This document shows positions 49,966 through 62,561 of a stretch of 64,000 nucleotides of DNA, piece after piece (the stretch's first letter is position 1; each line of letters begins with the position of its first letter). Under the pieces are notes generated by a model, which was not told the DNA's origin, searched no databases, and saw only the letters and a program-made list of their open reading frames with translations. Made by a program: the position numbers and the translations under genes. Source of the DNA: Druceiella hillmani (lineage: Eukaryota; Arthropoda; Insecta; Lepidoptera; Hepialidae); NCBI GenBank assembly GCA_039881145.1, contig JAYKKI010000015.1, positions 25,566,001 through 25,630,000 on the forward strand, given 5' to 3'.

Positions 49966-51231
49966 TTAAGATTGAATTTTAAAACTTAGGTTAATATGCT
50001 AGCATTTCATTACATAATCTATTATTGTCTCATTTGAAGCCATTTTTCAATTATACTAAGAATATACAAAACTATTTATGTTTTGGAAAAGAAGAATACA
50101 AAACCAATTTTTCGTTTACATTTCCTTAAAAAAAACACGCGTCATTGGTAGCTATTAGAGGGTTAACTGTTCAATAGGTGGAATATGAAAGTGGGCTGGT
50201 AACATATATACCATTCACACAGTAATGTTTACATGTTTTATTCGCGGATAAAGACATGGAAAGAGCAGTGTGGTGCATTTTAAAATACGTTATTGGTTAA
50301 TGTAACATTTTTTTACAGTTTCTTACTGGAAAATGGGCTAAATGGAACTATTATAAGAGTGCGTGCGCATTCGCCCTCTGTCTATCTATCCGTCTATTAC
50401 AGCCGTTTTTCTTTATAGACATGTGACTAGAAACCTGAGACGTTTGATCTAGCCATATGAACCTGCATAAATCTCAATATATCAAAGTTAATACTCAAAA
50501 ATCTTTACATGAAATTTACGAGCGTACAAATGGTATGCTCGAACTTGCAATTAATTTTTTGTATCGTATGGGGTATAAATTAAAAAAGCGAATTATTAGC
50601 ATTCCAAAAGTAATTATTTCAGAATTTTATATAAGATAATAAAGAAGATATTATTGAAGGTTTTGACAAAAAATATGTGTACTATCTATGAAATTACTAA
50701 TATAAAATGATGAGAAAAACAATATTAATAGAAGTTGAAATAAAATTTACATAAAAATTGTTACGATGAACGTAAATTTCATGATTTTTACGAAAATTTT
50801 ACGTTTGTGGAAAATATATTGAACAATATATTTACATGGTGAAAAACAATACAAACATTTCCAGACATTCCAATAAATATAATGCATAGTCAAAATTAAA
50901 TGTTTGTAAATTATTAAATGTGAATGGAGCCCTCAGAGTTTTATACTATTACGTTTTTAATTTAATGTATTTTATAGATAAATTGTCTGTGTGAGATATA
51001 AATTGAAATACTTGGTTATTAATATTAAGCGTCTGATTGACGTCGACCTTATTCTTTATCGTAAATCTTTTCACATAAATAGGTTCACTTTCAAATCACC
51101 ATCATATTTATAGTATTTTATAATAGTTATATATGATGGTGGATGGTAATTATAATAATATAAAAAATTTAATTCATGTATGGGATATATATTACGCATT
51201 CATAGTGTTGCGTGCAAACGACTACGCAAAC
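49966..51231. other. anonymous sequence with a possible repeat fragment at 50,360-50,460
   Basis: Mostly featureless. The stretch gtgcgtgcgcattcgccctc followed by tgtctatctatccgtctatt resembles the 'tctgtctgtccgtc' part of lepidopteran dispersed repeats. The frame at 50,457-50,639 has no motif. Confidence 0.45.
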
Positions 51232-51268
51232 TGCGAGGAGAGAGAAATAAAACGGCTCTCTCCTCGCA
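51232..51268. repeat. 13-bp perfect GC-rich hairpin
   Basis: tgcgaggagagag pairs exactly with ctctctcctcgca across an 11-base AT-rich loop. It is the most GC-rich stem among the hairpins here. Confidence 0.9.
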
Positions 51269-51809
51269 ATCTCCGCAAGTATGGAACTATCTGACCGTAA
51301 AAATTTTAATAAAGACCTATACTTAGGCACAGATACAAAGCCACACGTGAGCACGTATACTTAAGAAAATAGTCATGTAAGCACGACACACAAATAAAAG
51401 TAAATAGATGACGCAAGTAGACATTTGATGTGACTGTAAAATGTACATAGAAAAATTAATGGGCCTCCTTAAATCATAGAAATAAACTGTTATTTTATTA
51501 TTATCAGCTTTTATTTTTGTTATTGGATTATTCGTAGAAGGAGTTATTATGTTTTGAAATGAAGAGATAACGAGGATTTTAGAACTTAAATGTTGGTAAC
51601 TGTGAAAATAAATTTTAATAAAGTAAAATAGTCAAAAGGAGCCAAAATTATGAAGTTCATCATACATCTTTTCACTTAGTAGAAATGAGAAATAAACTCG
51701 GATAATTTCACTGACGCATGTTCTTTCATTTCAAGGGCGATTTAAAATAAAATGGAAGTATTGTCTACTAGTGATTATGATAAATTGAATTTCCAAAAAA
51801 TATATAAGT

Positions 51810-51811
<2 letters not shown>
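51269..51811. other. anonymous sequence
   Basis: No supported gene. The minus frame at 51,169-51,354 overlaps the hairpin and has no motif. Confidence 0.5.
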
Positions 51812-51872
<61 letters not shown>

Positions 51873-51880
51873 GTATATAT
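51812..51880. repeat. (TA)n microsatellite
   Basis: About 65 bases of TA with one attta interruption near the end. Confidence 0.95.
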
Positions 51881-52309
51881 GCAAAATTGGAAATGTGTTT
51901 GAATAGCCGGATGGTCGAGTATAACGAGTTAGTCATCACTGGGACATCCTCATTAGAATCTTATTGCCATAATCCTTTTTATTGTAGAAAATATAATGTT
52001 TTCTGCTAATACACAAAAAATGGTTTTTATTAAAAAATTCAAAGGAAAAAAACGCTTTTTATCTATTTCATATCTTGTTCATAACAAATTTACCACACAT
52101 TACACAGAATTTATTTGTATTATATGCACGCCCAGGGGTTTTAAGATAATGAAAAATGCCCAGTTGTAGTATAAAATATATAACCATTATGTACACCGTT
52201 AATTCATTCCTACCGGATTTACGATAACAGCAAAGATAACAATTGTAAAGTGGTTTCAAAATTGTACTGATTGAATTGAATGGAATAGCGAAATGAAATC
52301 GTGAGGATT

Positions 52310-53110
52310 AATCAAAAACCAGAGGTGAGCGATTATAAATCGTTTTCGGAATCAAATGATCCGTTAGTGAAATGTGTCGATTAATCGACTAAGATAAGTT
52401 GTAGTTCTTGTTAATTCCAAGTTTAAACAAGAAAGCACTAAGGCTGAGAGATATCGAAAAGGAAGCTAGACGAATACTGTTAACAGATGATTATTCAACT
52501 TAAAACATTAACATTCATTGACATTGGTAAGATATAGAAAAAGGAATGATTAATTAAAATACTGAGTAACTTGGCTAGGGATGAAAATAGAAAACATAAT
52601 GAAACAATTATTATTATTTCGACTAATACTTTCAGAAGTTATTCGAAATGTTGATACGTTCAGAAATTGTGTCAAACATTATTCAAAATTATTTCATTCG
52701 TTTTTGTCATTAAATGGTCAATATTTCATTCACATAATCGATGCCAAACATAGCTATTTAATTACTCCACATTATAATTATATAAACAACGATCATTTCT
52801 AAATAGTATTTATTAAATAAAAACTACGTTCATTCAACCATTTTAATATTTGTTCCGTGACGTTTAAACACTCTTTAAGTGATTGTGCAGAAAAATAGAA
52901 TGGAAATATACTGATAAGCTATCGATAATACCTCACATACGTACTTATATTGGTAGCAGGTATTCTATAAAACGTTCGCTGTTATTCATGGGTTCGTATT
53001 TTTTACGTTACCAATCGGTAATTTCTAATGATCGTAACTGAAACGTTTTAATATATTTCCTTAATCTAATGATTCCGTTGATATTACTCATAACCGCTCA
53101 TCGCTAATAA
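52310..53110. mobile_element. possible non-autonomous DNA element with degenerate terminal inverted repeats
   Basis: The left end (gaggtgagcgattataaatcg, ggaatcaaatgatccgttag, near 52,321-52,373) resembles the reverse complement of the right end (gatgagcggttatgagtaat, cggaatcattagatt, read from about 53,105 down to 53,045). They match at roughly two-thirds of positions. The interior (about 650 bp) has only a motif-free 73-codon frame. Target-site duplications are not evident. Confidence 0.35.
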
Positions 53111-53784
53111 AAATGTGTTAAATTCTTTTATGTCGGCCGTCATCTCCAACATTCCGAAGCATAATTCAGTGTGCTTAGTAGAATGCAAAATTTTTGAAGG
53201 ATACAGATATATTTATCAATGAAATGGTGTATGAACTTTTTCAAAATTCTCTCCCTTTTAACGAAAAATAAATTAAAAGGGATTATTGTTCAACCATTCG
53301 GTTGCTTAGCTATACCTGGAATATTTATATGTAAATTCTGTTGGTCAAACTTCATTTATACTTTCACACATACGCGCTTTATTAACCATTAGACGTGTTT
53401 ATTATTTTACAATTAGTTACATTCAGTGTACACTATCACTATACCAACAAATAGGCCTAATATTAAGTTTACCATGAGCGTAAAGTTATTTTTTAATGAA
53501 GGTGTCTTAAAACTATTATTTATATACTCCTATTAAGGCAAACTGTTAATATGGCAATAATTTCTAGAAGTACGTATGATGATAATATTTCTGGAATATA
53601 AATTTGAAATTCTGTCTACATTTAAAATGTTTACCCTTTTCCACCCTTTGTTAACATCTGCAAAATTAATATTAAGCTTAATTTAAAATCATATAGGTAG
53701 TATCAGCGTCCGATTTCAAAATATATACACATTTCTAAGCTGCTTGCGCCATTTTATGTGATGCCTAAATATAAAAAGATTTTA
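53111..53784. other. anonymous AT-rich sequence
   Basis: No supported feature. Confidence 0.5.
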
Positions 53785-53935
53785 TTAAAATACGTGTCTC
53801 TGTCTGTCTGTGTTTTTGTCTGGAGTAAGTTTAGTAATTGTCTAAAGAATATTTTCTAATCGGCTTCAAAAGAGAGGGAAGTTCTCAATTTGACTATATT
53901 ATTATGATCCATGTTAGTTCATAGCTTCGATATTT
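53785..53935 (+). repeat. dispersed lepidopteran-type repeat
   Basis: gtgtctctgtctgtctgtg and ttgtctggagtaag are followed by aatcggcttcaaaagagag and ggaagttctcaatttgac. This matches the widespread '..gacttcaaaaaggaggaggttctcaattcg..' sequence of lepidopteran repeats. Confidence 0.65.
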
Positions 53936-54229
53936 CTCAATCAATTTAGATATTTTTTTTTCTGGGTACCCTACCCTCGAAATATGATATGAATGTGACT
54001 ATAAAAATTAAAGGTGTACCATATGATTTCACAAAATTTAACAGCACAGGTGCCGTAATCGAATTTGGATGATGCAGGTCCAGCCAATTCGAATGATTCT
54101 TTATTGGAAGCGTATACTCTCCTACAGCCCCAAAAATGTTGGTTACAATCTTACTATGGAAATAAAAGATATACTATAGAATGCTTCAATATTGAACAGC
54201 ACTTGATATTGAACAGCAAAGTTTAGATG

Positions 54230-54640
54230 ATTGAGGTCTAATGATACTCTAATAAGGCAAGGTTAAGAGCCACATAAATTTGCTCTTTATCAAAATCAGG
54301 GTGCAATAATAAAGCCAGCAAGTGGTTACATGCACTCTTCAGTGATGAGAAGCAAAATCATTGAGTTTAGGACATTTACACTCAAGGACATTTTCCCAAC
54401 ATTCTTTTAGTCTGCCGGTAGGTCTAAAGAAAGTAGGTTTTCACACGAATATATTTTTGGTTTGGGGTGGATCTTTTCATCTTATCATCCAGATTCCATT
54501 TAAGATAACAGATTCAAACGTATTTTTCAAAGCCACTCTTCCAAGTATCAAAAGATTTTTGTATTTTAGATCCAGGAGCCATATATTGTGTGTGACTATC
54601 AAGTATCTATCTTATTTAGCTATACCTGATTTGTCCTGAC
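54230..54640 (+). pseudogene. Tc1/mariner-type transposase fragment, decayed
   Basis: The plus strand reads LRAT, stop, ICSLSKSGCNNKASKWLHAL and then FSDEK, the hallmark block around a catalytic Asp of Tc1/mariner (IS630) transposases. The Asp codon is at 54,344-54,346. After stops and a +1-type frame change, IFLVWGGSFHLIIQIPFKI and TDSNVFFKATLPSIKRFLYF follow. They match the 'VMVWGGxsxxGktpLxFi...nsxxYxxxLxpxxkxF' segment (VWGG near 54,460). The part with the last Asp/Glu and the LNPIE box is not readable, and no terminal inverted repeats were found. It is a second, separate remnant from the one at 36,370-36,560 and lies on the opposite strand. Confidence 0.65.
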
Positions 54641-56929
54641 CGTCCTTATTTTGAATTCATGCAATATTTATAAAACAATCTTAGTTATGTGACTAAGGCA
54701 GATTTAAGATGTGTATTTCTCACGCTGTGGGCGTATTCTTTTTTGACGAGTAGCGCCGCAATCTACAGTTCTAAAGATAAGTAATATAACTTAAGAAGTA
54801 ATTATAACTTGCATATTTGTACAAGTACTCAATTATTAATACAGCTTTCTGAAAATATGAGATCTTCCTCTAAAAACAACGCTTTTTTCTTTCTTCTAAA
54901 TATTTATAATAACATAAATCTGCCTTTGAAACGCGACATATGTTTCCGTGCTTTGGTCCGCGCTAATAAATTATAAGTCGTTAAAAAACCTATTATGTAC
55001 GAGTTGAAGAGGCACTATCAGGGTTTCTTATACGTTTAAGTATATCGTAATTTATATATTAGCATATCTGTTATAGGCGTAAGAAAATAATAATTTTTAC
55101 AACATTTTTTTATCAATAAAAAAACTGTAAAAAATTTAAATTTTTCAGCTTGCATATATTGGATATAATGGAGTATGATTTCTTCGTGCATGTTTTGCTA
55201 AATTTTTCGTTATATCTAAAACTACGCAGCTTCACAGTAAAAAAGGTGATTCTGAAAGTCCAGAAAAGGTTTATTAATATGATAATCCGCTTGATTGCCT
55301 GCGATTCCTTATTGGCCCGCTTTTTAAATTTAATACCCATTTTAAATAAACAATTTTCTGAAAGTATATTTTGAAGACATTAAAACTAAATATAACGATT
55401 CGATAGAGACGGCTGTAATATTAAGATAGACAGACACCAAAATCTGATCTCAACAGTCATTTTTTAACTCTTGTATAATGAACATTAAGAAGAAAATTTC
55501 ATCTAAAACAAAGCCTGGAAAATATTCTCAAACAATTTACTTCGAGTTCGCTGCTATTCCTTCTTTCAATATCTCATTTTCAAATATGAATGGTTACAAC
55601 TGTAACGATGTTGAAATAAAATATTTTTATAGTACTGTATATTACACACAGGTAATTACAAACTATGAACTTGTGTATAAAATAAAATCGAACAGGTGTG
55701 TGGGTGAAAACGAGGACGTGTGGATATTTATTAATCAAAATTAAAGAGGAGCCATTTTTATTTTAAATAAAATATTAGGTAGGTTATAAGATTGGTTTTC
55801 AAATAGTTTAGATTGTTTTTCTGAATAAACTTAAAATACATTTTATTATTAAACGAAGCCAAATATTATTTATTCAGATTGAAACATTGTCCTGATATTT
55901 TCTGAAAATTGGAGCGAAAATACTTGAAAGATATGTACAATTTTGGAATATTTATTACTGTATGTTTTGTAACATTTTATATAAGCGATCTTCTCTGCAG
56001 AGCACCAAGCAATAACCAGTTATGTCAATTTTTATCATCCATGATGCCAACATCTGAGAAGAATATATAAGAAGTACATATTAATTTTTATAAACAAGAA
56101 GAATTATTTTAATGATATAAGTTAATTGGAGTGTAGAATATTGCATAAATTAACATAATCAAACATGTAATTAAATATCTTGAGTAAAAATAAATATAAT
56201 AACAATTCATGACAGTTTCAATTACTAGTTAAGAAAAAAGCAAAATTAGACAGAGTGAAACTTTTCAATTACTGCATTTGTGTAAAATTTAAGGATGATT
56301 AGAGACGATTAAGTGATGAAAAATTATGTTAAATTGCTATTATTATGAACGAATGCACAATTAAATTGAGATCGGTGTAAATGAATTTACACGATTATTT
56401 ATTATTAAGCATCGTGTGTGGTGTTGATTTTAAGTAATTAAACTTATGTTTCTATTATTTCTCCATCAGTAGTAGCTACGTAAAATAATATAAAAATGTG
56501 AACTTTGCAAAACATTTACAAATTAATTTAAACCTATTTTTAGTTTATAACCAATGCTCAACTTTATTGGTTAGCAGGAGATTATAAGAAATCATGTTCC
56601 TTATTCTATGGAAAAATTGTATAGGTAAGCTATTCAGTGTTATTTCAAATATGTGTCTTTGCGAAAGATTTTTCAGTATTTCTAACTTATAATTTTATGT
56701 TTTATTTAATACTGAAATATACAATTAAATATATCTGCAACTCGTACTGTGAGAGATCTATACACGTATACATATCCTAACACTATTTTTCATGTAAATA
56801 TAATGCCTCATGATCACAGTCCTACGATTGTTGTGAATTTCATTTATTTATGAAAAATCATCGTTACATTTGCGCTGTTTTTACATATTTTTGACTTAGT
56901 TTCAAATGTGAATGGAGGACATATTTTTG
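54641..56929. other. anonymous AT-rich sequence
   Basis: No gene. The frames at 55,150-55,374 (plus), 55,113-55,340 (minus) and 55,478-55,744 (plus) are Lys/Ile/Asn-rich without motifs. Confidence 0.5.
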
Positions 56930-57185
56930 TGGACATTTTAAGCAATATCTCTAGAACCAACTTATATGAATGCTGAAAAAAAATGTTTGGTTATCGCTCT
57001 TTCAAATAATATTTCTTACTCGATAATTTTGCTAATAGTTCGGTTACATAAAAACTTCATAAGTTATACACTAAATTTTCTTTATAAATGACTCTATCTA
57101 CTTGTCAAAATCCGTGCAGTAGTTTTTGAGATTATTGCGTTTAAACAGACACATAGACGGAGACTTTGTTTTGTACTGTTTAGTT
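56930..57185 (+). repeat. 3' end region of a dispersed (probably LINE-derived) repeat
   Basis: aaacttcataagttatacac, then tgactctatctacttgtc, then aaaatccgtgcagtagtttt and acagacacatagacggagac-tttgttttgta. This matches the order of a common lepidopteran tail ('..ctatctatt..aaaatccgttgcgtagttttaaagatt..cagacagaca..gcgactttgttttatac'). Confidence 0.65.
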
Positions 57186-60100
57186 ATTTTAACACGTTGT
57201 TAAAAGTCAGAGTTCTTTCAGTTCTTATATTCTTTAGTTCTTATATTAAGAGGTTTAACGAAAACATGCAATTAAAAATGAATATCCTTCATTATAAGAC
57301 ATTGCATTTCTCTTAAGCAAAAACTGCTGTATTCTCTGTAAAATATATTTACATATATTAGCTAAAGTATATTTATATTAGGATAATACAGCAAGCAGGC
57401 AATTATACTGTAAGAATTTGCAATAACGATGAAGTCTTGTAGTCACATTTGCCTATCTGAGTTAAAGGCTGAAAATCTATTAAAGTAACATTAAATTATG
57501 ATAATTAGCATCTAAAGCGTTAGTAAAATATATAAATAAAATTTGAAAATATTTGCCCTTAAAAAATTTAAATAATTTTTAGGTGCTATGAAATATTGAT
57601 TAATACGTACGAAAGTATATTGCATTAAAATTATGACGGCGAAAGTACTGAATAGTAATTTAGTAATATTTTCTCTAGGTAAGTAAATTAATTTCTTTTC
57701 TAAAAATTAATATATTATAAGGTTTTATCCTTCAAACTATTACATTACTAATATTGGGTAAAAAAATGACCACTAATGTAATTAATGATAATAATAAATT
57801 ATACAATTTAAAAGATTTTATCCTGAAATTTCTTTATACTTCCGAAATATTTTTTTTAATCTGCTAAGTGAGCATATTTTTATATTTAAAATTGCCAATT
57901 ATGATGTAGACTGACGTATATTTTATTTAACATATTTATTTAATTAGTTATTATTTAAATATTTATTTGTGTAATCTGTACTCGATACCTAACATGAATG
58001 ACATGATAACTCGTATTAAAAAGATTTATCGAATCATAAACGTCGACGTTTGCGACGTACTTATATTAATTTATGTGAAATAGTGAAATATGTATAAATC
58101 TTAAATTTGCTATTCCATACACATAAGACTCAAATAGTTTTGGCAACCTTCCACGGCAGTCATATGATTTTCAAAAAATAGAATAAACCCAGCAAGTAAA
58201 TTAAAAAATATGTTTAATTTTATTATGAGAATTATTTTACATAAAATGCTTAATGTTAATGAATAAGGTAACCATATATCACAGCTAATCCTCAAAGTCT
58301 TAACGAATGCAAGAGTGATGAAATCCTAACTACTTAACTTGTTAATCTCTGTGAATTTATTGTCCGTCTCGTACTTATGGGATTACAAGGATGTCTAATT
58401 TACACCAGTAGCTTTTTCTTTTACATTTATTTACTTAATTTTATTTAAACGTATTTACAGTATTTATTGTATATGTACTTCCATATGAATTAACGAAATT
58501 AATTAGGAATACAATGATACATTGATCTGATATAATTTTCAGAAATATGGCAACAACTCTGTATTACTCGTATATTGAATTATAATTCTTAAAATGAACC
58601 AGATTGCGTTAACGATTTATGAAATTTATATAAGATCCTTAGTTCTATAAAAGTTTTCATGTACTTGCAGCAACTATCTCAATTACTTCACTTTAATTAC
58701 GTGCAAGATAACTTCTCATTTACGATATTAAACACCAATGTGGAACTTTATCCTACTCGTAATTAAAGCAACTGTGATTAAGTAAATATAATTAAGGGGT
58801 AAGAGGTAATGTCTTTTAAATTATATTATATACTAGAAATGCTTGTAATTATTATGGGGGTTTGAATTAGAGAAGAGATAGATATATATAACTTTAGTTT
58901 TATTTTCGTATTCCTTGTATTTTAACCCAGTATATGTGTATCACATAAATTTACTTGTGAAAAGAAATTATACTTGACTTGCATATAAAATTTGTATATA
59001 AATACCTCATTTATTACGGATAGATTTAATAGTTTTAATGGAAAAAGTCGTTAATTTTCATAATTTTTTTAGTTGAAGTAGATTTTCTTATTATCATCTT
59101 AAAATAATTAAAACTCTATATATAATTTAGTGTTGTTAAGAAATACATCGTGGCTATCCACGAAAAAACGACAAACTACGATTTACCGTCAAAAGTTAAT
59201 GAGGTTGTAGGATTGTAATAATATTTTGCTAAAGGAAAAATTATTACACGATCTACTGGGTTTTAGTATCTTAAGTTTACATATTTAGAATAATGGTTTT
59301 CTGTACCTGACGTCTACGCCCAAACGGGTATTTGTGAGTAGCGTTTATCATAAATATATGTATATGTGTTCTGAACAAAATAGAATAAACCAATTGCAAG
59401 TCAATCGAAAATATTTACATTACCAATTTGAATTCGAATAGGAGGATGAAAACAAAACAAGCTTAGAATTTAAATTGCTCGGGTTACAATATAAGCCAAT
59501 TTACGCAAAAATATATTTGAATTAAGACAGATTATAGTTTGGTAGCTGTTTTGTAAACTGTAATTGAACATTTCCATTACACGGCATACACAAATTAGTT
59601 TCATGATCTATATAACGTACAATCGCCATGTATTGACGTTATGTGTATGTAAGTATAAATGTAGTTGTGAAATTATCAATTATTTAAAATATTAAATAGT
59701 ACACAAATTAATGTTTAATACTCTCTCCATATTTTACTATACCCTTTTACTACAAATATTTTCGTAGTTTCAGTTTTTTGCTTTTGTTCTGTAAAACCCG
59801 TTCCAATAATGATATATGACTTAATTAACAATTCTATGCGTATATAGTAAACAAAATAAACATTTTTCAAGCAATGATTTATAATTTGTCGCAGATCTAA
59901 ATATCTCAATACTTTGGATGATTTTGGAAAATATGTAATTTTTATAGTCTTGGGTTTTTTATCGTGATAAATATTGTTTTCAGTAGTCTTCCTATTTGAT
60001 CTGTTGGGTATTTCAGATATTTTAAATTTACTACTACATGTACGCATCGTAAATTACTGAATCACTTTGTTTGTATTCTATAATTAGCCAAGATCTATTC

Positions 60101-61559
60101 TATATAGCACATTAGGTAATTAGGCTTAGTAGCCTATCAGTCGTATCATAGCCGCTTTTTAGGGACTTTCAGTGTGGAGGTTATTAACTTTTTATATAAA
60201 ATAGTGGATATTAAAACCAAATTGCGTCAGTTTTCTTACAAAATAGCAAAATTAGGACTAAGTACATCACATATTAATCCGATGGTTCATATAAATGTAG
60301 CTATTTATTTTATATAATAAAACTACAGGTATACGATATACACTATTCAACAATGAAAAGAAACACTCCAGTTTATCAAATAATTTACTAATAAAATTAA
60401 CTAATCGATATTTAAAGCAAATGACATTTAATTTCATTTCATTTTATCTCCAACGTAATTATTTTTTAAATTATAAAAGAAATAAACTCTATCGGACAGT
60501 GATGAGATAAATTTGTTACGTTGTATTTATTTTCATAATACAAATTAAGTAATTCAGGCCTTAAAGCAGAATAATAAAGTAAATTTTGCATTTATAAGTA
60601 TGTTTAAATTGTTTTCTTGAAGAATTTAAAAATATTTCTACAAGGTAATGTTGAGTTATATATTAAAAATTGTGCACTAGCCTCCTAGTTATGTAATGTT
60701 ACATATTTACAATCGAAAAAAGAGAAAAATTTAAGTCCAAATTTCACGGAAATGAAATCATATTCCCAACCTAAAAAGTAAAACAAACATAAAGAGTTAT
60801 GGGCAGCGTGTACCACCCCTCATGCAAAATTATTTTTTGAAAGCCATGCAGTGGCTCCAAAAAGCATGTTTTTAATCTAAATTTGATAAGTTTCCGTTCA
60901 AAACTTTTAAATATACAAGGTCTGAATGAGACCTATTAGTCTTTCGTCTATGTCCATTATAAAGATGGAGCTTGCAGATTCAAGAAGCTATGGATTAAAA
61001 ACCATACACGTAAACTTAATGTTATTAAAAATATCGTGTTGCAGTTTTAATAGAGTGTTCATTTTAATAATTTTTTCACAATGTATGAGAAATTAAAAAT
61101 ACGTTGATGGCTTAGACATGTGAATTATTACGGAAAAGATGGGAGTATTTTAAATTAAGTCAAAAAATGCAGCAAATTTTAAAACCAAAAGTTAAAATTG
61201 GGACGGGTAGGATTATCTTATAAACTTTAGAGAAATTATTTGCGCTCTATACTTGAAACTATTGGGTAGCAAAACACTACCACACGGCAGTCTGTAAGAT
61301 AATATTTGTTTCTTAATCTTACTAAACGTAAATATATTTTCGAAGGATTTATACTTTGCTTTGTAATAAAGTATCACAAATTGTTTAAGGTATTCATATC
61401 ATAAAATTTATATTCAAATCCAGAGATGAGTCGCGGAAAGTTTCAGACAAATCTCTTTTTAACAATGGACGGTATATCCACATAAATTTATTGAGGGATA
61501 TCTTCAGAAACTTTCTTTCTTTCATGACGTGTCAAATATAACATAATGTATCAAAAAAA
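57186..61559. other. anonymous AT-rich sequence
   Basis: More than 4 kb with no recognised element. The longest frame (59,715-60,047, minus, 110 codons) is Lys/Ile/Thr-rich, has no motif and is within chance expectation. A 14-bp palindrome aaacgtcgacgttt lies near 58,038. Confidence 0.5.
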
Positions 61560-61920
61560 TGCCGACCAAGTTTTAATACAAAATTCAAAATACTTCTATT
61601 TATTATCGTCTATCGTCATATTGCACCAAATGACCGGTGCAGGTTACCTGCTCTTTATGATACACCCCTTTAGCTCGACCGTCAAATCTGGTAACAGTAG
61701 ATTAGACAGAGCAGCAATTTGAAAAGAAATATTTAAAAAGTATTTCTCAATTGATGTGCAGAATATACACGGTCAAATCGAGGTGACAAGTAAAACTGAA
61801 CATACTAAACTGATCGTGTGTGTACTCTACAGAAGAAAATTAGTCGCTACACTGACTCTCATAGAAAGGACGAAGACCATTGTGGTAGCCAGTTTGTTTA
61901 GATTTTAATGTTGAAATGAA
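61560..61920. other. GC-richer unassigned stretch
   Basis: Contains gaccggtgcaggttacctgc, gctcgaccgtcaaatctgg and cggtcaaatcgaggtgacaa. It has no open frame of note. It may be an element fragment lying just upstream of the piggyBac-like transposon. Confidence 0.35.
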
Positions 61921-62248
61921 TCTAAAAGAAAATGAAAATGTTTCGTCTAGAAAATCGTCTACATGTAATTTTCGTGGCAATCAAAACACCGAAATAATAG
62001 GGAAACCAAAGAACAAAATGCAAATATTAGAAAATTGTTGCATCAGTACCGACTTAATATGGGATCAGCAATAATGGTATTCATTTAATAATTTTAATCC
62101 TTTCAACGTCTTAGATTTATTTTCAATTTATTAGTATTTTTGCCCCATTAGCATGCTTCCAGCTTTTAATATTATTATGCAACTATGGAGATGTACATAT
62201 GAATTCAGAGATTCTTTCATGAATGATGTACTTTTATAATATGCACAA

Positions 62249-62290
62249 TTAACCTTTTATTAGCCACGTGGGGTCCAATCGAACTCACAT
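62249..62290 (+). repeat. probable left end of the piggyBac-like element (TTAA plus terminal repeat)
   Basis: A TTAA target site at 62,249-62,252 is followed by ccttttattagccacgtggg and gtccaatcgaactcac. A TTAA followed by CC(C/T)TT and a 'ggggtccaatcg' stretch fits the ends of piggyBac-like elements. It lies about 310 bases upstream of the ATG-like start of the transposase remnant. The matching right end would lie beyond the window. Confidence 0.5.
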
Positions 62291-62561
62291 AACTTTGTTG
62301 ATTCCATATCAGTACATATATTACCCGTAGGCGACTGTCCGTTCTAGTAGCTTCCTAGCTCACACGCCCGGCCATCCCTTCCCAGTGTTTCACTAGCCAC
62401 GGCGTTGATCACACTGCACGGAGGTGCTTGAGTTATAACGAGTCCCGCGCGATTAATATTGTAGCACAAATTTTAGTGAGTACTATATATTATATATTTT
62501 GTCATTTTTGTTATTTTGGGTTTAATTTATTCTTTGTTACACTTAACGATTAAAACACCAT

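Noticed and set aside
55113..55744. Cluster of three frames of 74-88 codons
   Set aside because: Compositions are Lys/Ile/Asn/Phe-rich, as expected from AT-rich random sequence; the plus and minus frames overlap each other and no domain is visible.
59715..60047. 110-codon minus-strand frame as a gene
   Set aside because: Length is within chance expectation at this base composition, and the protein is low-complexity Lys/Ile/Thr with no motif.
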